In this document: one piece after another, positions 7,863 through 15,426 of the stretch | Numbering within the stretch: the stretch's first letter is position 1 | Layout: each line of letters starts with the position of its first letter | From: an uncultured Clostridia bacterium | GTDB lineage: Bacteria > Bacillota > Clostridia > TANB77 > CAG-508 | Reading direction: 5' to 3' | DNA: 64,000 bases | Assembly: GCA_948805675.1 (NCBI GenBank) | Contig: CAQIBN010000002.1 | Span: 132,759 to 196,758, forward strand | Notes under the pieces: generated by a model | Told to the model about the DNA's origin: nothing | What the model saw: the letters and a program-made list of their open reading frames with translations, nothing else | The model's database searches: none | Program-made: the position numbers and the translations under genes

Positions 7863-9340
7863 AAGAAAGAATATTATTAGATACAAATATGCTAATTTAT
7901 TTATTAGATAATGAAGTATTAGATGATAAAGTTGCAAAGATAACAAAATCATTATACGATTCAGATAAATATAGTATAGTAGTTCATCCTAAAACACTAA
8001 CTGAAACAGATAAAATAAAAGATGAGAAGAAAAAGTCTATATTTAAATCAAAATTAAATGTTTATAATATTATAGATAATCCACCTAGGATTACTGATGA
8101 GTTTAATAATTTAGTAGGAATAAAAAATGAAAATGATAAGATAGATAATGAAATGTTATATGCTGTCTATAAAAATTGTGTTACATTTCTTATAACAAAT
8201 GATAAAGAACTTGTAAAAAAAGGAAAAAAATTAAACATAAGCCAAAGAGTCCTATCTATTGATGATGCACTTGAATTATTTAAAGAAGATGAAAAAGTCA
8301 TTATTCAGACACCAGTATTTATAAAACAAGAATATTTATATAATCTTAATTTAGAAGATGAGTTTTTTACTAGCTTAAGAATGGATTACAAAGGATTCGA
8401 TAAGTGGTTTGAAAAGAAACAACGAAATAATGCTCAAGCATATGTAACTCAAGATCAGCAAAATAGAGTTACCTCATTTTTAATGTTAAAAGAAGAAGGC
8501 AAAGATGAGGATTATTCAAGTTTTGATGTTCCACTTAAACCAGCCAAGAGATTAAAAGTTGCTACATTTAAAGTTGCTGATACTGGCAAAAAAATAGGCG
8601 AATGCTTTATAAAAATAATGATAAAAGAAGCTATAGAAAAAAACATAGATGAAATATATGTTACTACATTTGAAAGACAAGAATCTTTAATTTACTTATT
8701 AAAACAATATGGTTTTAATTTAGTTACATATAAAAACACCACTAAAAGTGATGATACAGTAGAAAGAGAAGCTATATTTGTAAAAAATATCAAAGACAAA
8801 AGTGGCTATCCTTTTGTACAATTAGATAATCAAGATATATTTATTATTCCAGTACAACCAAAATATCATAAATTATTATTTGAGGAAGCTGAAAGAGAAT
8901 TTCAAATAAGTATTGATGATACACAAGGGATAAATACATCTGCAAATGCAATAAAAAAGGCTTTTATCTCAAATTCTAAAATTAAAAAGATAAAAGCTAA
9001 TGATATATTATTATTTTATGCATCGCATGATAAAAAAGCAATAACAACTCTAGGTATAGTCGAAACAACATGGAATAAATTTGAAAGTCAAGAAGAAATA
9101 TTTAATATAGTTAGAAAAAGAACAGCTTATAATGAAGACGAACTTCATTATGTTACTTCTTTAGATAGCCTTGTTATAATGTTTAAACATTATATTACTT
9201 TTAACAATCCAATTACATATAATTTTTTACTTGATAACGGCATTGTTAATGGTTATATTCAATCTCCAATAAGTATAAATAAAAATGATTTAGAAAAAAT
9301 AATTATAGAAGGAAATAGTAAAGAAATGTTTTCCATATAA
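7859..9340 (+). CDS. PIN - GNAT - PUA-like (EVE/ASCH) fusion protein
   Basis: 493 residues, apparently three domains. Residues 1-145 form a PIN nuclease fold (LLDTNMLIYLLDNE at the first acidic site, TETDKIKD, then FLITNDKELVKKGKKL with the C-terminal acidic site). Residues about 155-320 resemble an acetyltransferase (FKVADTGKKIGECFIKIMI, then ESLIYLLKQYGF). Residues about 325-490 resemble an EVE/ASCH-type PUA fold (IKANDILLFYASHDKKAI, LGIVETTW). TTG start with AAGGAAGG, overlapping the ASCH gene. It looks like an RNA-targeting effector, perhaps a toxin or defence protein. That role is inferred from domain content alone. Confidence 0.7.
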   Translation: MKERILLDTNMLIYLLDNEVLDDKVAKITKSLYDSDKYSIVVHPKTLTETDKIKDEKKKSIFKSKLNVYNIIDNPPRITDEFNNLVGIKNENDKIDNEMLYAVYKNCVTFLITNDKELVKKGKKLNISQRVLSIDDALELFKEDEKVIIQTPVFIKQEYLYNLNLEDEFFTSLRMDYKGFDKWFEKKQRNNAQAYVTQDQQNRVTSFLMLKEEGKDEDYSSFDVPLKPAKRLKVATFKVADTGKKIGECFIKIMIKEAIEKNIDEIYVTTFERQESLIYLLKQYGFNLVTYKNTTKSDDTVEREAIFVKNIKDKSGYPFVQLDNQDIFIIPVQPKYHKLLFEEAEREFQISIDDTQGINTSANAIKKAFISNSKIKKIKANDILLFYASHDKKAITTLGIVETTWNKFESQEEIFNIVRKRTAYNEDELHYVTSLDSLVIMFKHYITFNNPITYNFLLDNGIVNGYIQSPISINKNDLEKIIIEGNSKEMFSI

Positions 9341-9370
9341 AAAATACACTTGAAAAAGTGTATTTTTTTT
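9341..9370 (+). terminator. Rho-independent terminator of the cargo operon
   Basis: AAATACACTT and AAGTGTATTT form a 10-bp stem with loop GAAA, followed by a T tract, immediately after the PIN-fusion stop codon. Confidence 0.9.
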
Positions 9371-9378
9371 GAAAAGTA

Positions 9379-9437
9379 TTTACAAACTATTTTTTTTATT
9401 ATATTATATTGACAAATATGCTTATAAGCATATTTGT
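9379..9437 (+). promoter_or_regulatory. Promoter with overlapping palindromic operator
   Basis: TTTACA (9379-9384), a 17-bp spacer and TATTAT (9402-9407) form a clear promoter. A perfect 26-bp palindrome occupies 9412-9437 (half-site ACAAATATGCTTA), covering the expected transcription start. Its place directly before an XRE regulator gene suggests autoregulation by that protein. Confidence 0.75.
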
Positions 9438-9453
9438 TAATAAGGAGAAAAAA

Positions 9454-9819
9454 GTGAAAGAGAAGTTTGGAGATTTGGTAAAAAAGTATCGAGGTGAAAG
9501 AAGTCTAAAAGTTCTTGGAGATGAGTTAGGAATATCTGCAGCATACATTTCTGATATAGAGAAGGGAAATCGACTTCCTTCTAAAAAAATAATAGATAAA
9601 TTCGTAAAATGCTTTAATTTACAATCAAAAGAAAAAGATACTTTTTATGATTTAGTAGCACAAGAAAGTCCAAATCAATATAAAGTATCTAATGATATAG
9701 CAGAATATATCATGGAAAATGAATTATTAAGAGAATTTATTAGAAAAGCTCAAAAACAGCAAGTGGATAAATCGTATTGGAAAAAAATAATAAAAGAATT
9801 AGAAATTATAGGAGGTTAA
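9454..9819 (+). CDS. XRE-family transcriptional regulator
   Basis: The GTG at 9454, with AAGGAG upstream, gives a protein of about 121 residues; earlier starts would lie inside the operator palindrome. The N-terminus is a Cro/CI helix-turn-helix (LKVLGDELGISAAYISDIEKGNRLPS). The C-terminal half (NDIAEYIMENELLREFIRKA) is helical and probably dimerises. It lies in an operon with the downstream ASCH gene and probably binds the 26-bp palindrome in its own leader. Confidence 0.85.
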   Translation: MKEKFGDLVKKYRGERSLKVLGDELGISAAYISDIEKGNRLPSKKIIDKFVKCFNLQSKEKDTFYDLVAQESPNQYKVSNDIAEYIMENELLREFIRKAQKQQVDKSYWKKIIKELEIIGG

Positions 9820-9821
9820 CT

Positions 9822-10190
9822 ATGTGTAGTATATTAATTTCAATAAATCCAGAACATGTAGAAAATATATTTAATGGAACAAAAAAATATGAATATAGAA
9901 AAATCAAGTGTAAACAGGATATTGATAGGATTATTATTTATTCTACATCTCCAATTATGAAAATCGTAGGAGAGGCAAAAGTTGAGGAAATTTTAGAGGG
10001 GTCACCTGAAAAAATATGGAATATTACAAAAAAACAATCTGGAATTACTTCAAAATTTTATGATAAATATTTCAATAATAGCGAAAAAGCTATTGCTTAC
10101 AAATTAACTGATATAAAGAAATATGAATTTCCAATGGATTTGGCAACATATGGAATAAGAACAGCTCCACAATCGTTTATATATGTTTAA
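9822..10190 (+). CDS. Second ASCH-domain protein
   Basis: 122 residues from ATG 9822, which has GGAGG in the end of the preceding gene; the two genes are nearly contiguous. The N-terminus SILISINPEHVENIFNGTKK with following YEYRK is the typical ASCH entry with its basic residues. Pairing with an XRE regulator is a recurrent arrangement on mobile elements. Predicted RNA binding or nucleoside-related; function unproven. Confidence 0.75.
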   Translation: MCSILISINPEHVENIFNGTKKYEYRKIKCKQDIDRIIIYSTSPIMKIVGEAKVEEILEGSPEKIWNITKKQSGITSKFYDKYFNNSEKAIAYKLTDIKKYEFPMDLATYGIRTAPQSFIYV

Positions 10191-10197
10191 TTCATAA

Positions 10198-10238
10198 AGT
10201 AACGACAAGTAATTACTAATAATTTGCTTGCCGTTACT
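10198..10238. terminator. Bidirectional hairpin between convergent genes
   Basis: AGTAACG pairs with CGTTACT and CAAG with CTTG across a bulge. It lies between the plus-strand ASCH gene and the minus-strand DUF6809 gene. T tracts are weak. Confidence 0.5.
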
Positions 10239-10247
10239 ATTTCAATG

Positions 10248-10563
10248 CTATTTACTTATACATTCTAATATCAAATTGATTGCATCAGAAAATCCGTATT
10301 TTATAGAAATTTTCATTCTCATAAGCTCCAATAATGTTTATTCTGTCAATATAACTATCTAAACTATTTCTAATATTTTCTAAATCTTCTTGTGTATGTG
10401 GCAATTCTTCTATTATACTAAATAACTTTTCATAACTATCAGTATCTTTAGTTAAAGTTGCAATTCTCTCTTTATCCTTTTCTGTTAGAGCATACAGACT
10501 TTCTTCTCTACATTCAAATAATGTGTTTAACACGGTTTCTTTTTTTGTTTTTTCCTCCAACAT
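10248..10563 (-). CDS. DUF6809-like protein with in-frame CGG and +1 frameshift
   Basis: ATG at 10563 has GGAGG upstream. The frame runs 89 codons to CGG (10296-10294) and would end six codons later with RIF-stop. Skipping the C gives GGA and continues GFSDAINLILECISK to TAG at 10250-10248, the conserved end of this small family (YGFSDG...LILE). The corrected product is about 104 residues: an N-terminal half beginning with LEEKTKKETVLNTLFECREE, then a helical C-terminus. Function is unknown; it is common in clostridial mobile elements. One of four such sites in the window. Confidence 0.75.
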
Positions 10564-10753
10564 ATATACTACCTCCAATCTAATTTTTCTTGTAGTATAA
10601 CGTGCTCTTTTTTATTTGTCAGCCCATTTTTATAAATTTGTTAAAAATAATTCAATAGACAATTTTACAATATATTACGATTGTTCTTAAATATGAAAAA
10701 GTATAAGTACGAGTGTAAAGAGGAATCTTATTTTATTGTAAAATTCTTGATAA

Positions 10754-10778
10754 ATTGTGCAGAAAGTTTCTGCACAAT
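10754..10778 (-). terminator. Hairpin downstream of the 222-residue gene
   Basis: ATTGTGCAGAAA pairs with TTTCTGCACAAT around one base, just past the stop codon of the minus-strand gene. The following T tract is poor, so termination is only probable. Confidence 0.55.
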
Positions 10779-10782
10779 CTAA

Positions 10783-11451
10783 TTATCGTATGTATTTCCA
10801 TAAATATTTGTCTGTTCTTAGCAGTTTTGATTCATATTTCGTTAAAAATACATCATAAGGATAGCCTCTTTCTATGTATATCTCTGTCAGTTCCATTTTA
10901 TATTCTTCAAGCAGTTCCAAATACTTATGTTTAAAACAATTTTTACACAGCCATTCAATACCTTCTTTAGAAATTTTAGCTTTTCCATTTTCATAATATT
11001 TATAGACATTATTTGTAGCTTTGTTCATTTTAATAATTCCATTTTTTATAGTACCAGGAACTCTATTAAAATAATTTGGTAATTCATATACATACATATC
11101 ATCATTCCAAAAATTTTTCCTAGAAACCTTTAGTAATTCCTCATATTGTCCGATTCTTATATTAAAGAAATCTATATCAGCATCTATAATATTTTTTTCT
11201 GTTTGAAAATATACATGTATTAACCAATAAAAACCTTCAACTAAAATATAATTTTTTCTATTAATTAATTTATTTTGTTTCCATCTGCAAGTTGGATGTT
11301 TTTTAATCATAAATTGAACTGCTCTTTGTAAATCTATGTATGTTATTTCTTTATCATTTTTGGTTTTTAAGTTTAGTAATTTTAATTTGTTTAAAGCACT
11401 ATCATAAGTCATAAAAATTTTTTCAAGCTCTTTTACTGTATCAGTAACCAT
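10783..11451 (-). CDS. Hypothetical protein of the element
   Basis: The inner ATG at 11451 has AAGGAGG at good spacing and gives 222 residues. I do not recognise the family. The sequence is rich in Tyr, Lys and Trp, with no membrane segment or signal peptide. A cluster CRWKQNKLINRKNYILVEG near residue 60 is basic, and the C-terminal 60 residues look helical. Its position beside the hairpin-rich segment and the winged-helix gene suggests a replication or mobilisation role, but nothing in the sequence proves it. Confidence 0.6.
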   Translation of the reverse strand: MVTDTVKELEKIFMTYDSALNKLKLLNLKTKNDKEITYIDLQRAVQFMIKKHPTCRWKQNKLINRKNYILVEGFYWLIHVYFQTEKNIIDADIDFFNIRIGQYEELLKVSRKNFWNDDMYVYELPNYFNRVPGTIKNGIIKMNKATNNVYKYYENGKAKISKEGIEWLCKNCFKHKYLELLEEYKMELTEIYIERGYPYDVFLTKYESKLLRTDKYLWKYIR

Positions 11452-11472
11452 TATTACCTCCTTCATATATAG

Positions 11473-11631
11473 CTTTTAATGTTTGCGAAGCTCAACATTA
11501 AAAGTTAAAGCAAAATTTATTTTGCTCGAATGTTAAGGCATTTTTTTACGCTTTAACATTCGCCAGCATGGTGCTTTGGCACCTGTTTTGCTGTTTAGGG
11601 AAAAATCCCTAAAACCTTTTTAGCCCGCTGG
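11473..11631. other. Hairpin-rich segment, candidate oriT/origin or structured RNA
   Basis: Four stem-loops are packed in 160 bp that is richer in G+C than its surroundings. CTTTTAATGTT/AACATTAAAAG (11473-11504). GCAAAAT/ATTTTGC (11510-11525). GAATGTTAA/TTAACATTC (11528-11561). Last comes a branched unit closed by CCAGC (11563) and GCTGG (11627), holding GGTGC/GCACC and the perfect TTTAGGGA/TCCCTAAA (11594-11613). Such density of inverted repeats in a mobile element suggests a transfer or single-strand replication origin. The rest of 11632-11830 is AT-rich with nothing I can identify. Confidence 0.55.
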
Positions 11632-11830
11632 GAGAAATTTTTTGATTAATATTTCATAAAAAATGATTAAATTTTTTAATAGATCTTGTAAAAAAATATA
11701 ATCCTTTTTTGATTTTTTTGTTGCTATTTCTAAAGAAAATTTTTCTCGTGTGTGTGATATTATTTATTATTTTTCTTTATTATTATTTGTGTAAAATTTT
11801 TTAACATACTGTACTGCATAATTTAAACAT

Positions 11831-12181
11831 CTAGTTGTTCAAATTATCGACTACTGAATTTTTCAATACTTTTAGCAGATTTATTTCGTTAATTCTGTAA
11901 TAAGTTTTTGGTGGAATGTCTATGTATTTTATTTCTAAAATGTTAGCATTTTCTAGTATAGAACTTGCTGTTCTTTGCTTATATGGTGTTAATTTTGTAC
12001 TACTTTCTATACTATTTTTAGTTGCAAAAAAGAAACCATTTTTTAATTGATTTCTTTTCTTAAAATAATTATATCGACCATATAATTCTCCTAATAAAAT
12101 AGCAGAATTAACTCCAAATTTATTTATTAAATCTCTATTTGCAATAATAAAATTAGATTGTATTATAGATCTATTTTCCAT
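11831..12181 (-). CDS. Winged-helix replication-initiation-like protein
   Basis: The ATG at 12181 with AAAGGAG upstream gives 116 residues. The pattern IIANRDLINKFGVNSAILLGEL, GFFFATKNSIESSTKLTPYK, then ENANILEIKYIDIPPKTYY matches the small wHTH domain found at the N-terminus of phage and plasmid replication proteins (DnaD/RepA-like). It is short, with no further domain, so it may be a stand-alone DNA-binding protein or a remnant. It is the first gene inside the right end of the element. Confidence 0.6.
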   Translation of the reverse strand: MENRSIIQSNFIIANRDLINKFGVNSAILLGELYGRYNYFKKRNQLKNGFFFATKNSIESSTKLTPYKQRTASSILENANILEIKYIDIPPKTYYRINEINLLKVLKNSVVDNLNN

Positions 12182-12221
12182 AGTATATAGCACTCCTTTT
12201 TCTAAAATTATATTTTGATTT

Positions 12222-12336
12222 TTCCCCCGAGTTGTAAAAATATTTCCCCTTATCTTTTTAATAAAATATTGATATTAAGTTTTTCCCCTGAAAGTGAAAA
12301 TGTTTTCCCCTTATTTCCCCTTAAGTGTGGATTTTT
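12222..12336. repeat. Right-end arm-type repeats
   Basis: TTTTTCCCCCGA, ATTTCCCCTTA, TTTTTCCCCTGAAA, TTTTCCCCTTA and TTTCCCCTTAA follow each other here. The same TTTTCCCCTGAAA and TTCCCCTTA units are at the left end (2261-2284). Their presence at both ends fits integrase arm-binding sites. The remaining 12337-12484 is AT-rich; just before the core it carries GGATTAGCTG, resembling a tRNA D arm. Confidence 0.6.
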
Positions 12337-12484
12337 AATAAACTATTTTTCATTTTCTTAAACTTATTTAAACTATATTAAATTTTTAAGAAATTCTTAT
12401 ATTCTAGTAATATCAATACTTATAAAATATAATCTTAGAAAATTAAGTGTTTCAAAAGTTATTAAAATTGGATTAGCTGTTCAA

Positions 12485-12529
12485 CTACGAACCGAGAGGT
12501 CGGGGATTCGAATTCCTCCTGTTGCACCA
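12485..12529 (+). pseudogene. 3' half of the split tRNA-Arg(ACG) gene (right attachment site)
   Basis: CTACGAA is followed by CCGAG (pairs with CTCGG at the left end), a T arm with GGATTCGAATTCC, acceptor strand CTGTTGC (pairs with GCAACAG at 2162-2168), discriminator A and CCA. It completes the tRNA-Arg(ACG) broken by the element. The bases before the core do not restore a 5' half, so this end is not a functional tRNA. Confidence 0.9.
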
Positions 12530-12563
12530 AACTCTCAAGCCAAACTTGAGAGTTTTTATTTTT
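12530..12563 (+). terminator. Terminator of the original tRNA-Arg gene
   Basis: AACTCTCAAG pairs with CTTGAGAGTT around CCAAA and is followed by TTTATTTTT. It directly follows the CCA of the tRNA 3' half and closely resembles the terminator after the element's own tRNA-Arg. Confidence 0.85.
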
Positions 12564-12663
12564 CCTTCATTTATAATTTTAAATACTTTCTTCAAAAATA
12601 GATTTACCAAATAAACTCTTGATAAACCTATTTTTCTAAAACTACAATAATTTCTTTCTTGAA

Positions 12664-14175
12664 CTATTCATCTTCTATTTTCCAACTTTCTAAATTTTTT
12701 ATACTTGGAGAATAAATTGAATTACCTTTATAATCGAATCTTGAACCATGACAAGGACAATCCCATGTTTTAGCTAAATTATTAAAACTAAGTTCACATC
12801 CAAGGTGTGAACAAACTGGTTTTACAGCATATAACTCTCCTTGTTTATCTTTATAAACACCTACCTTTTTGCCATCTATCTCTATTATTCTTGCATCCTC
12901 TTTATTAATATTACTAATTTTGTCTTTTGGTATTTTCATTTTATTTATTACTAATGAATTTGTTGTTTCTTTTAACATATTTTCAACTTCTTTTATATTT
13001 TTTATAGGTTCCATTCTTATAGCTTTAAATATTTCTTCATATTTATTACTTTTATTTAAAATCTTATCTTTTATAATATTTGATGCAATATTAGATGTTG
13101 TTATTCCCCATTTTTTATATCCTGTTGCAACATATACATTTGGCATAAATTTTGAAAACTCTCCTATATATGGAATTTTATCTAAAGTAATACAATCTTC
13201 TGTATGCCATTTATATTTTACTCTACAATCTGGATATATACCTTTTGCAATCTTTTCTAAATCTTTATATGCATTTAATAAATTAATTTTTGCTCCTGTT
13301 TTATGGTCAGAACCAGCTATTAATAATAATCTTTTATTCCCATCTTTTATATTTCTAATAGATTTGGTAGGACTCTCACTATTTATATACATTCCATTAA
13401 AAATTTCTTGATTTGTTTCTATTGCAATTGCATATGACATTGATTGATACATTTTTAAAAAATAAAAACCAGGAAAATTAATTATTGGATAATGTGATGC
13501 AATTACTACATATTTTGACCTTACACATATATTATCACAATATGTTAAATATTTATCTGAATCTTTCTTTAAATCATAAACTTTTGAATTTTCAAAAATC
13601 TTTCCTCCATTATTTTCTATACAATTAGCCAATCCAAATAAATATTTTCTAACATTAAATTGAGCTTGATTCTTAAACTTTATTGCACCTAAAATATCAA
13701 ATGGCAAATCTGTCTTATTAACAAATTCACAGTCAAAATTTAATTGTTTTAAAACCTGAACTTCTTTTTCTATTTTTTTTATTTCTTCCTGTTTTTGTGT
13801 ATAAACATATGCATCTTGGTATTCAAAATCGCACTCTATTTTTTCTGCATCAATTATATTTTTTATGTTTTTTATAGCTTGCTCATTTGCATCTAAATAC
13901 TTTTTAGCAAACTTTCCACCTTCTGATTGAATTAAATAATCATAAAATAAACCATGCTGACTAGTTATTTTTCCAGTAGTATTACCTGTAGTTTTTTTTC
14001 CAATCTGCTCTTTTTCAAGCACAACAACTTTAACTCCACATTTAGCCAATTCATATGCTGAACTAATTCCTGTTAATCCTCCTCCTATTATACACACATC
14101 AGTTTCTATATTTTCTTCTAATTTCGGATACTTCTTTTCAATATTCTTAGTAGATTCTATCCAATATGAACTCAT
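12664..14175 (-). CDS. FAD-dependent oxidoreductase with C-terminal Rieske domain
   Basis: 503 residues. The N-terminal FAD domain has the dinucleotide fold CIIGGGLTGISSAYELA near residue 28 and a DAO/PuuB-like body, with ATGYKKWGITTS near the FAD-binding C-terminal part. From about residue 420 there is a Rieske [2Fe-2S] domain with CSHLGC and CPCHG, both ligand pairs intact. Proteins of this build oxidise amines or feed electrons to a Rieske centre; the substrate is not known. It lies 10 bp downstream of htrA on the same strand, so the two are likely co-transcribed. Confidence 0.88.
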   Translation of the reverse strand: MSSYWIESTKNIEKKYPKLEENIETDVCIIGGGLTGISSAYELAKCGVKVVVLEKEQIGKKTTGNTTGKITSQHGLFYDYLIQSEGGKFAKKYLDANEQAIKNIKNIIDAEKIECDFEYQDAYVYTQKQEEIKKIEKEVQVLKQLNFDCEFVNKTDLPFDILGAIKFKNQAQFNVRKYLFGLANCIENNGGKIFENSKVYDLKKDSDKYLTYCDNICVRSKYVVIASHYPIINFPGFYFLKMYQSMSYAIAIETNQEIFNGMYINSESPTKSIRNIKDGNKRLLLIAGSDHKTGAKINLLNAYKDLEKIAKGIYPDCRVKYKWHTEDCITLDKIPYIGEFSKFMPNVYVATGYKKWGITTSNIASNIIKDKILNKSNKYEEIFKAIRMEPIKNIKEVENMLKETTNSLVINKMKIPKDKISNINKEDARIIEIDGKKVGVYKDKQGELYAVKPVCSHLGCELSFNNLAKTWDCPCHGSRFDYKGNSIYSPSIKNLESWKIEDE

Positions 14176-14185
14176 TTTCTACCTC

Positions 14186-15292
14186 CTATTTTTTACTTAA
14201 TTTTATTTTTATCGTTAAATTGCTTTTATTTCTTAAAATATCTAAACTAACCTCATCACCTGGATTTTTTGTATAAATATATTCTCGTAAATCACACATA
14301 TTTATTAACTCTATTCCATCTATTTTTGTTATAATATCTCCTACTTTTAAATCTGTTTTTTTAGCTGGAGATTCTTCAGATATTTGTTCTACATATATTC
14401 CATTTTGGAATTCTATGTTTGGTGCGATATATGAAATAATATTTTTGTCATATGCAAATATTCCTAAACCTGCTTCATCAAACTTTCCCTCTGCAGCAAA
14501 TCTCTCTATAATTGATTTAACACAATTAATTGGTACTGCAAATCCTATTCCTTCAGCAGATGTAATTTTTACAGAATTTATACCTATTATTTCTCCTTTA
14601 GTATTAATAAGTGGCCCTCCACTATTTCCTGGATTAATTGTTGCATCTGTTTGAATTAGACTGCTCATATAACTTGTTTTACCATCTTCTTCTATTTTTA
14701 TGGTTCTATTTAATGCACTAATTATTCCTGATGTAACTGTTCTTTGAAACTCATATCCTATTGGATTACCTATTGCATATACAGTTTGTCCTACTTTTAT
14801 TTCCTTAGAATCACCTAATTTAGCATATGTTAATCCTCTCATTGAAATTTTTATTATTGATAAATCTAAATTAGAATCTGACCATACAACATTTGCATTA
14901 TGTGTCGTTCCATTTTCTAACGTTACATAACATTTATTATATTTCTCACCAGATACATGCTCATTTGTTAAAATATATCCATCTTCTGAAATAATTACTC
15001 CACTTCCTAGCCCTAATTTAGTAGTTCCATCTTTTAAAAATATAGTACTTCCCTTATCTTTAATTTTTGAAATACCCACAATAGAAGAATTTGTATATTG
15101 TAATATTTCAATTATATCTTTATTATTATCTATAATAATCTCTTTTGATGTTCTTTCAGTTGTTATCTCATTTTCATATGTATTTACATCTATATTTGCA
15201 TAAATCTTATATATACCAATTATTATTGCTAACATAACTATAACTATTGTAATTGTAGCTATAAGCTTTTTACCTTTTTTATTTTTATACAT
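14186..15292 (-). CDS. HtrA/DegP-like membrane-anchored serine protease
   Basis: Start chosen at ATG 15292, with GGAGGAAG upstream, giving 368 residues. A single N-terminal membrane helix anchors the protease outside the cell. The trypsin-like domain has the triad His in TNEHVSGE, Asp in SNLDLSIIKI and Ser in NPGNSGGPL. One C-terminal PDZ domain follows (VGDIITKIDGIELINM). It degrades misfolded envelope proteins. It is divergent from the NRPS gene, with which it shares a 134-bp upstream region. Confidence 0.93.
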   Translation of the reverse strand: MYKNKKGKKLIATITIVIVMLAIIIGIYKIYANIDVNTYENEITTERTSKEIIIDNNKDIIEILQYTNSSIVGISKIKDKGSTIFLKDGTTKLGLGSGVIISEDGYILTNEHVSGEKYNKCYVTLENGTTHNANVVWSDSNLDLSIIKISMRGLTYAKLGDSKEIKVGQTVYAIGNPIGYEFQRTVTSGIISALNRTIKIEEDGKTSYMSSLIQTDATINPGNSGGPLINTKGEIIGINSVKITSAEGIGFAVPINCVKSIIERFAAEGKFDEAGLGIFAYDKNIISYIAPNIEFQNGIYVEQISEESPAKKTDLKVGDIITKIDGIELINMCDLREYIYTKNPGDEVSLDILRNKSNLTIKIKLSKK

Positions 15293-15372
15293 AACTTCCT
15301 CCACATTAATATTATATATAATTAATTTACCCTCTACTCTCAATTTTAATCAGTATTTTAATAAATTTAATA

Positions 15373-15400
15373 TTGATTTTTTTTAATGTTAATATATAAT
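15373..15400 (+). promoter_or_regulatory. Promoter of the NRPS-kinase operon
   Basis: TTGATT and TATAAT with a 16-bp spacer, 26 bp before the NRPS start codon. The ribosome site AGGTG overlaps the last bases before the ATG at 15427. Confidence 0.6.
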
Positions 15401-15426
15401 ATAAAAAAAACACATAGGTGATAATT

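Larger units (their letters stand above)
2194..12491. mobile_element. 10.3-kb integrative element inserted in a tRNA-Arg anticodon loop
   Basis: The element is bounded by the direct repeat CTACGAA (2194-2200 and 12485-12491), which is the anticodon loop of the split tRNA-Arg gene. It encodes a tyrosine recombinase and an Xis-like protein at the left end, repeated arm-type sites at both ends, an intact tRNA-Arg(ACG), a cargo operon, an XRE regulator, DUF6809, a hairpin-rich region and a winged-helix replication-like protein. No relaxase or transfer genes are seen, so it is a simple integrative or mobilizable element, not a full ICE. The integrase gene lies just inside the left junction, as usual for tRNA-targeting elements. 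Confidence 0.88.

Noticed and set aside
2162..12529. A trans-spliced split tRNA as in some archaea
   Set aside because: The halves are separated by a clear integrase-bearing element with a direct repeat, and an intact tRNA with the same anticodon is supplied; no intervening pairing that would join the halves is seen.
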